Notes under the pieces: model-generated | Told to the model about the DNA's origin: nothing | The model's database searches: none | Seen by the model: only the letters and a program-made list of their open reading frames with translations | Shown: positions 58,898-64,000 of the stretch, in pieces | Layout: every line of letters starts with the position of its first letter | Position numbering within the stretch: the first letter of the stretch is position 1 | Position numbers and translations under genes: made by a program | Assembly: GCF_900107965.1 (NCBI RefSeq) | Contig: NZ_FNVU01000013.1 | Span: forward strand, 1-64,000 | Direction of reading: 5' to 3' | From: Actinacidiphila yanglinensis | Lineage (GTDB): Bacteria > Actinomycetota > Actinomycetes > Streptomycetales > Streptomycetaceae | Length of the DNA: 64,000 nt

Positions 58898-59563
58898 ATG
58901 AAGGTGATCCTCTTCGGTGCCTCGGGGATGGTCGGGCAGGGTGTGCTGCGGGAGTGCCTGCTCGACCCGGACGTGACGGAGGTCGTCGCGGTGGCCCGCA
59001 GCCCGCTGGGCCGGTCCGACCCGAAGCTGCGCCAGGTCTTCCACGACGACTTCACCGACTTCTCGGCGGTCGCGGGCGAACTGTCCGGCGCGGACGCCTG
59101 CTTCTACTGCCTGGGGGTGTCGTCGGCCGGGCACAGCCCGCAGGACTACTCCCGCATCACCTACGACTGCACGCTGGCCGCCGCCCGCGTCGTGGCGGCC
59201 GGCAACCCGGAGCTGACCTTCACCTACGTCTCCGGCGAGGGCACCGACAGCACCGAGCAGGGCCGGTCGGGCTGGGCCCGGGTGAAGGGGCGCACCGAGA
59301 ACGCGCTTCTGGCGATGGACATGCGGGCGTACATGTTCCGGCCCGGCTGGATCCAGCCGCTGCACGGCGAGCGCTCCCGCACCGGCTGGTACCGGACGAT
59401 GTACGCGGCCGTCGGATGGCTGTACCCGGTGCTGCGCCGGATCGTCCCGAAGCACGTGACGACCACGCAGGCGCTGGGCCGGGCGATGCTGGCGGTGACG
59501 CGGCAGGGCGACGAGGTGCCGCACGTGCTGCACAGCCCGGAGATCAACCGGCTCGGCGGCTGA
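58898..59563 (+). CDS. SDR-type NAD(P)-binding epimerase-like protein
   Basis: A 221-residue atypical short-chain dehydrogenase: MKVILFGASGMVGQGVLREC nucleotide-binding loop, GADACFYCLGVSSAG, FTYVSGEGTDSTEQGRSGWA with a YVSG-type strand, then AYMFRPGWIQP. The family (NmrA/YwnB-like) includes small regulators and reductases; the substrate is unknown. ATG 58898 is taken as start; a GTG at 58859 would add 13 Arg-rich residues. Confidence 0.88.
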   Translation: MKVILFGASGMVGQGVLRECLLDPDVTEVVAVARSPLGRSDPKLRQVFHDDFTDFSAVAGELSGADACFYCLGVSSAGHSPQDYSRITYDCTLAAARVVAAGNPELTFTYVSGEGTDSTEQGRSGWARVKGRTENALLAMDMRAYMFRPGWIQPLHGERSRTGWYRTMYAAVGWLYPVLRRIVPKHVTTTQALGRAMLAVTRQGDEVPHVLHSPEINRLGG

Positions 59564-59691
59564 CCCGGGCGCCGCACGGCTCCCCCGAACGCTCCCGCGG
59601 CCGCGCCGCCGGCCGGGGGAACCGTCCGGCCGTTCGGCGAGCCGGGGGGACTTCTCGCGGGGCGGGCATGCCGACCCCGCGCGGGGGGCAC

Positions 59692-60444
59692 ATGGTGCGC
59701 ATGACGCAGATCGGCCTTCCGAGCAGAGTACGTGCCTGCCTCTTCGACCTCGACGGTGTGCTGACGCCGACGGCGCTGGTGCATGCCGCGGCCTGGAAGG
59801 AGATGTTCGACGCCTTCCTGCACGCGCGGGACGGCGACGGTTTCCGGCCGTTCGACAGCACCGCGGACTACGACGCCTACGTCGACGGGCGGCCCCGGGC
59901 GGACGGCGTGCGGACCTTCCTCGCCTCGCGCGACATCGAGCTGCCCGAGGGCGAGGACGACGACCCGCCGTCGGCACTCACCGTGCACGGCCTCGGCAAC
60001 CGCAAGAACGACCTGGTGCTGGAGAAGATCCGCACCGACGGCGTGACCGCGTACGAGGGTTCGGTGCGCTACGTGACGGCGGTGCGCGCGGCGGGACTGC
60101 GCACCGCGGTGGTCTCCTCCAGCGCCAACACCCGCGACGTGCTGGTCTCCGCGGGCATCGAGCACCTGATGGACGTGCGGGTGGACGGCCTGACCGCGAA
60201 GGAGCTGGGGCTGCGCGGCAAACCGAAACCCGACACCTTCCTGACCGCGGCGAAGGAGCTGGGCTTCGAGCCGGGCCAGGCGGCCGTCTTCGAGGACGCG
60301 CTGGTCGGGATGGACGCGGGGCGGGAGGGCCGGTTCGGCTACGTGGTCGGCGTGGACCGGGTCGGGCAGGCGGACGAGCTGCGCAAGCACGGTGCGGACA
60401 CCGTGGTGACGGATCTGGCCGACCTGATCGGGAGGAGCGCGTGA
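59692..60444 (+). CDS. HAD-family beta-phosphoglucomutase
   Basis: A 250-residue HAD phosphatase-fold enzyme: CLFDLDGVLTPTALVHAAAW holds the nucleophile Asp and the acid/base Asp of beta-PGM. VVSSSANTRDVLVSAG, GKPKPDTFLTAAKELG and VFEDALVGMDAG are HAD motifs II-IV. It converts beta-D-glucose-1-phosphate to glucose-6-phosphate. Its stop overlaps the GTG of the GH65 phosphorylase gene, which makes exactly that substrate. Start ATG 59692 is preceded by a G-rich SD; ATG 59701 and 59668 are alternatives. Confidence 0.92.
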   Translation: MVRMTQIGLPSRVRACLFDLDGVLTPTALVHAAAWKEMFDAFLHARDGDGFRPFDSTADYDAYVDGRPRADGVRTFLASRDIELPEGEDDDPPSALTVHGLGNRKNDLVLEKIRTDGVTAYEGSVRYVTAVRAAGLRTAVVSSSANTRDVLVSAGIEHLMDVRVDGLTAKELGLRGKPKPDTFLTAAKELGFEPGQAAVFEDALVGMDAGREGRFGYVVGVDRVGQADELRKHGADTVVTDLADLIGRSA

Positions 60445-62807
60445 TCACCGATCCCGCCTACGAAGTCGCACCGTGGTCGCTGTACGAGTCCGAGCTGAAC
60501 CTGGAGTTGCTGCCGCAGAGCGAGTCGGTGTTCGCCCTGTCCAACGGCCACATCGGCTGGCGCGGCAACCTCGACGAGGGCGAGCCGAACGGCCTGCCGG
60601 GCTCGTACCTCAACGGCCTGCACGAGCTGCATCCGCTGCCGTACGCGGAGGGCGGCTACGGCTACCCGGAGTCCGGCCAGACGGTCATCAACGTCACCAA
60701 CGGCAAGCTGATCCGGCTGCTGGTCGACGACGAGCCCTTCGACCTGCGGTACGGCACCATCCGCTCGCACACCCGCGAGCTGGACATGCGCGCCGGGGTG
60801 CTGCGCCGGGAGTGCGTGTGGGTCTCCCCCGCCGGACGGGCGGTGCGGGTGCGCTCCACCCGGATGGTCTCCTTCCGGCAGCGCGCCGTGGCCGCGATCG
60901 CCTACGAGGTGGAGCCGCTCGACGAGCAGGTGCGGGTGGTGGTGCAGTCGGAGCTGGCGGCGAACGAGGAGATCCCGCGGGCCACCGGTGACCCGCGGGT
61001 GGCGGCGGCGCTGGAGTCGCCGCTGGCCTCCGAGGAGCACTTCGCGGGCGGCACCCGGCTGGGCCTGATCCACTCCACCACCCGCAGCGAGCTGCGGATG
61101 GCCGCGGCGGCCGACCACCGGGTGGACGGGCCGCGCGCGACCACGCAGATCTCCTCGGAGTCCGGGGACGACCTGGCCCGGCTGACCGTCACCGCCGTGC
61201 TGGAGAAGGGCGAGCGGCTGCGGCTGGAGAAGTTCGTGGCCTACGGCTGGTCGGCGACGCGTTCGCTGCCCGCCCTGCGCGACCAGGCCGACGCGGCGCT
61301 GGTGGGCGCCCGCGACACCGGCTGGCAGGGGCTGCTGGACCAGCAGCAGTCGTACCTGGACGACTTCTGGGACCGGGCCGACGTCGAGGTCGACGGCGAC
61401 ACCGAGATCCAGCAGGCGGTGCGCTTCGCGCTGTTCCACGTGCTGCAGACCGCCGCCCGCGCCGAGCAGCGCGCGATCCCCGCCAAGGGCCTGACCGGGT
61501 CCGGCTACGACGGCCACACGTTCTGGGACGCGGAGACGTTCGTGCTGCCGGTGCTCACCTTCACCGAGCCGAAGGCCGCCGCCGAGGTGCTGCGGTGGCG
61601 GCAGCACACGCTGCCCACCGCGCGCGAGCGCGCCGCCCAACTCGGCCTGCGCGGCGCCACGTTCCCCTGGCGGACCATCACCGGCGACGAGGCGTCCAGC
61701 TACTGGCCGGCCGGCACCGCCGCCTTCCACGTGAACGCGGACATCGCCGACGCCGCGGTGCGCTACGTCGCGATCACCGGCGACCACGACTTCGAGAAGG
61801 AGACCGGGCTCGAACTCCTGGTGGAGACCGCCCGGTTGTGGCGCTCGCTGGGTCACCACGACCACGCCGGCGCCTTCCACATCGACGGGGTGACCGGACC
61901 CGACGAGTACAGCGCGATCTGCGACGACAACGTCTACACCAACCTGATGGCGCAGGCGAACCTGGTGTCCGCCGCCGACGCCGCCGAGCGCCATCCGCGG
62001 CACGCCGCCGCGCTGGGCGTCACCAACGAGGAGACCGCCACGTGGCGGGACGCCGCCGCGGCGATGACGGTGCCGTTCGACGACGAGCTGGGCGTGCACG
62101 AGCAGTCCGCGGGCTTCACCCGGCACGAGCGCTGGGACTTCGACGGGACCGACCCCGAGCACTACCCCCTGCTGCTGCACTACCCGTACTTCGACCTCTA
62201 CCGCAAGCAGGTGGTCAAGCAGGCCGACCTGGTCCTGGCGATGTACCTGCGCGGCGATGCCTTCACCGCCGAGCAGAAGGCCCGGGGCTTCGCGTACTAC
62301 GAGCCGCTGACGGTGCGGGACTCGTCGCTGTCGGCGTACTGCCAGTCGGTGATCGCCGCGGAGGTCGGGCACCTCCAGCTCGCCTACGACTACCTCGGCG
62401 AGTCGGCGATGATGGACCTGAAGGACCTGGAGAACAACGCCCGCGACGGCCTGCACATCGCGGCACTGGCCGGCACCTGGACCGCGCTGGTGGCCGGGCT
62501 CGGCGGGATGCGGCTGTTCGACCAGGACCCGATCCGCTTCGCGCCGCGGCTGCCGGACGCGCTGAGCCGGATCGCGTTCCGGCTGATGTTCCGCGGCCGG
62601 CGGCTGCGGGTGGAGGTCACCCGCAGCACCGCGACCTACACCCTGGCCGACGGCGCGCCGATCGAGATCCTGCACTACGAGGACGCGTTCACCCTCACCG
62701 CCGATCAGCCGGTGGTGCGGGAGCTGCCCTCCTTCGCCCACCAGGAGGCCCCCAAGCAGCCACCGAGCCGGGCGCCGAGGCGGCGCAAGGCCCCGCCGGC
62801 CGGCTGA
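60441..62807 (+). CDS. Glycoside hydrolase family 65 disaccharide phosphorylase
   Basis: A 788-residue cytoplasmic enzyme with the GH65 layout: N-terminal beta-sandwich (LSNGHIGWRGNLDEGEPNG), linker, and an (alpha/alpha)6 barrel with the catalytic Glu in IDGVTGPDEYS. YFDLYRKQVVKQADLVLAMY carries the phosphate-site Lys-Gln-Ala-Asp signature, and a C-terminal beta domain follows. It phosphorolyses an alpha-glucosyl disaccharide (maltose, trehalose, kojibiose or nigerose types) to beta-glucose-1-phosphate; the partner beta-PGM completes the route. GTGA overlap shows translational coupling. Confidence 0.94.
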   Translation: MITDPAYEVAPWSLYESELNLELLPQSESVFALSNGHIGWRGNLDEGEPNGLPGSYLNGLHELHPLPYAEGGYGYPESGQTVINVTNGKLIRLLVDDEPFDLRYGTIRSHTRELDMRAGVLRRECVWVSPAGRAVRVRSTRMVSFRQRAVAAIAYEVEPLDEQVRVVVQSELAANEEIPRATGDPRVAAALESPLASEEHFAGGTRLGLIHSTTRSELRMAAAADHRVDGPRATTQISSESGDDLARLTVTAVLEKGERLRLEKFVAYGWSATRSLPALRDQADAALVGARDTGWQGLLDQQQSYLDDFWDRADVEVDGDTEIQQAVRFALFHVLQTAARAEQRAIPAKGLTGSGYDGHTFWDAETFVLPVLTFTEPKAAAEVLRWRQHTLPTARERAAQLGLRGATFPWRTITGDEASSYWPAGTAAFHVNADIADAAVRYVAITGDHDFEKETGLELLVETARLWRSLGHHDHAGAFHIDGVTGPDEYSAICDDNVYTNLMAQANLVSAADAAERHPRHAAALGVTNEETATWRDAAAAMTVPFDDELGVHEQSAGFTRHERWDFDGTDPEHYPLLLHYPYFDLYRKQVVKQADLVLAMYLRGDAFTAEQKARGFAYYEPLTVRDSSLSAYCQSVIAAEVGHLQLAYDYLGESAMMDLKDLENNARDGLHIAALAGTWTALVAGLGGMRLFDQDPIRFAPRLPDALSRIAFRLMFRGRRLRVEVTRSTATYTLADGAPIEILHYEDAFTLTADQPVVRELPSFAHQEAPKQPPSRAPRRRKAPPAG

Positions 62808-62834
62808 TCCCGATCCGGGCGGCGCGGCGACCGG

Positions 62835-63818
62835 CTACAGCCAGCCCCTGCGCTTGAAGAGGCGGTACAGCACCAGCACGGCCACGACCATCAGCGCGAT
62901 CACCGCCGGGTAGCCCCAGACCTGCCGCAGCTCCGGCATGTGCTCGAAGTTCATGCCGTAGATCCCGGCGATCAGGGTGGGCACGGCGGCCATGGCCGCC
63001 CAGGCGGAGATCTTGCGCATGTCGTCGTTCTGCCGGACGCCGACCTGGGTGAGGTGCGCGGCGAGGATGTCGGACAGCAGCCGGTCCAGCGACTCGCCGG
63101 CGTCGCCCACCCGGGTCAGGTGGTCGGCGACGTCGCGGAAGAACGGCCGGCTGCGCGGGTCGGTGAACGGCATGCTCCCCGACGCCATCCGGGCCATCGG
63201 CTCGGCGAGCGGCCCGCTGGCGCGGCGGAACTCCAGCACCTGCCGTTTGAAGGCGTAGATGGTCGCGGCGGTGCGTGCCGCGTCCTTGCCGACCGGCGCG
63301 AACACCTTCTCCTCCAGTTCCTCCAGGTCGGTCTGGAGCTCGCCGGCGATGTCGAGGTAGTCGTCCACCACGTGGTCGCAGATCGCGTAGAGCACCGAGT
63401 CCGGGCCGTGCCTGAGCACCTCGGGTTGCGACTCCAGCCGGGCGCGCACGTCGGCGGCGGTGTGCGTCTCGCCGTGCCGGACGGTCACCACGAACGAGTC
63501 GCCGACGAACACCATCAGCTCGCTGGCGGTGACGGTGCCGCGGGCGTCGTCGTAGCGCAGCGGCCGGACCACGGCGAACAGCGACTCGTGGTAGATCTCG
63601 AGCTTGGGCCGCTGGTGCGCCTTGAGCACGTCCTCGACCGCCAGCGGGTGCAGCCCGAACTCCGAGGCGATGTGGTCGAACTCGCTCTCGGTGGGCTCGG
63701 TCACCCCCACCCACACGAACGCGTCCCCGCTCGCGCGGGCCTGGTCCAGCGCGTCCGAGAGGTCGTCCGGGGTGGGCGCGCGGCGGCCCTCCCGGTAGAT
63801 GGCGCAGTCGACGATCAC
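62835..63818 (-). CDS. corA: CorA-family magnesium/cobalt transporter
   Basis: A 327-residue membrane channel. The long cytoplasmic N-terminal domain is followed by a helical neck (LDRLLSDILAAHLTQVGVRQ, NDDMRKISAWAAM) and two C-terminal transmembrane helices. The diagnostic YGMNFEHMPEL lies at the end of the first helix, and the basic end FKRRGWL follows the second. It imports Mg2+ (also Co2+, Ni2+) as a pentamer. GTG 63818 has AAGGA upstream. It is convergent with the GH65 gene. Confidence 0.95.
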   Translation of the reverse strand: MIVDCAIYREGRRAPTPDDLSDALDQARASGDAFVWVGVTEPTESEFDHIASEFGLHPLAVEDVLKAHQRPKLEIYHESLFAVVRPLRYDDARGTVTASELMVFVGDSFVVTVRHGETHTAADVRARLESQPEVLRHGPDSVLYAICDHVVDDYLDIAGELQTDLEELEEKVFAPVGKDAARTAATIYAFKRQVLEFRRASGPLAEPMARMASGSMPFTDPRSRPFFRDVADHLTRVGDAGESLDRLLSDILAAHLTQVGVRQNDDMRKISAWAAMAAVPTLIAGIYGMNFEHMPELRQVWGYPAVIALMVVAVLVLYRLFKRRGWL

Positions 63819-63869
63819 GTGCTCATTCCTTCCTCGGCCGCCGGTGGATCTATCAGCCGGAACGGGAAC

Positions 63870-63886
63870 GGCGCCTGGAGGGCGCC
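63870..63886 (-). terminator. Possible terminator hairpin
   Basis: GGCGCC-TGGAG-GGCGCC: perfect 6-bp arms, 20 bp past the predicted stop of the partial gene at the window edge. Confidence 0.4.
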
Positions 63887-63905
63887 GACGGAACGGTCGG
63901 CCCGC

Positions 63906-64000
63906 TCAGCCGCCGGGTGCGGTGACCGCGGTCCCGCCCGGCGGCGTCTCGCCCACGGCACCGGCGGCGCCGGCGTCACCCGGGCCGCCGCCCGTACCGG
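63906..64000 (-). CDS. C-terminal end of an unidentified minus-strand gene (partial)
   Basis: From the window edge to TGA 63906 the frame is open and reads a Gly/Ala/Pro/Thr-rich tail ending GETPPGGTAVTAPGG. A disordered hydrophilic tail like this is common at actinobacterial protein ends. A hairpin after the stop supports it being a gene end. Too little is visible to name it. Confidence 0.4.
   Translation of the reverse strand, partial: GTGGGPGDAGAAGAVGETPPGGTAVTAPGG

Noticed and set aside
60339..62741. 800-codon minus-strand frame
   Set aside because: Antisense to the GH65 phosphorylase; Gly/Val/Arg-rich with no domain.
1..64000. tRNA, rRNA, CRISPR, transposase, integrase or phage genes
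   Set aside because: None seen: no regularly spaced repeats, no tRNA-like cloverleaf recognised by eye, and no recombinase or capsid motifs in any supported frame.

Overview
The window is high-G+C actinobacterial chromosome. Very high third-position GC, short overlapping operons (ATGA and GTGA junctions), many leaderless-type starts (TANNNT, 6-7 nt, then ATG or GTG), twin-arginine and lipoprotein signals, and the gene families present all fit Streptomyces or a close relative in the Streptomycetaceae. I see no rRNA, tRNA, CRISPR array, insertion sequence or phage gene. It looks like a chromosomal-arm stretch of regulators, catabolic operons and secreted enzymes.

Layout. 1-3269: two overlapping SpoIIE/PP2C phosphatase genes, one cut by the window edge. 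3395-4797: a Thr/Ala-rich leader ORF, hairpins that can hide the ribosome binding site, and a truncated alanyl-tRNA-synthetase-like protein. 4899-8391: cyclophilin, a 14-helix MFS pump and a GH3 protein. 9108-12638: a large secreted phosphodiester glycosidase/phosphoesterase. 12723-15412: a LacI regulator divergent from an amidohydrolase plus cysteine-dioxygenase-like pair, with tandem operators between them. 15482-21755: quinone reductase, G1 peptidase, DUF2795 protein, degenerate intergenic repeats, GNAT, MFS, MarR and LysR. 21795-30738: mixed regulators and enzymes, including a small block of unrecognised genes (25389-27330) and a GNAT remnant (22611). 30846-31802: a GlxA-type AraC regulator.

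31915-43796 is a coherent cluster. On the minus strand ssuE-like FMN reductase, an SfnB-like oxidoreductase and SsuD-like monooxygenase form one operon. A divergent LysR gene follows, then a plus-strand unit with a peptide/nickel-type ABC importer (binding protein, two permeases, fused double ATPase) and an NtaA/DszA-type flavin monooxygenase. The likely job is to import an organosulfur (or aminopolycarboxylate-like) compound and cleave it with FMNH2-dependent enzymes supplied by the reductase.

43887-48198: a protein with a duplicated CPCG domain, a Tat-exported GH31 glycosidase and an epimerase. 48451-56699: a LacI-controlled sugar operon (binding protein, permease, single-domain ATPase, GH99/WbsX-like protein, L-rhamnose mutarotase), followed by a secreted beta-helix protein. 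A TTGAA-N4-TTCAA operator lies just downstream of the predicted promoter, and a related palindrome lies inside the LacI gene. It reads as uptake and processing of a rhamnose-containing glycan.

56718-64000: a DUF3592 membrane protein, a secreted PAF-acetylhydrolase-like esterase, an SDR-type epimerase, a beta-phosphoglucomutase/GH65 phosphorylase pair (disaccharide phosphorolysis to glucose-6-phosphate), a CorA transporter, and the tail of one more minus-strand gene.
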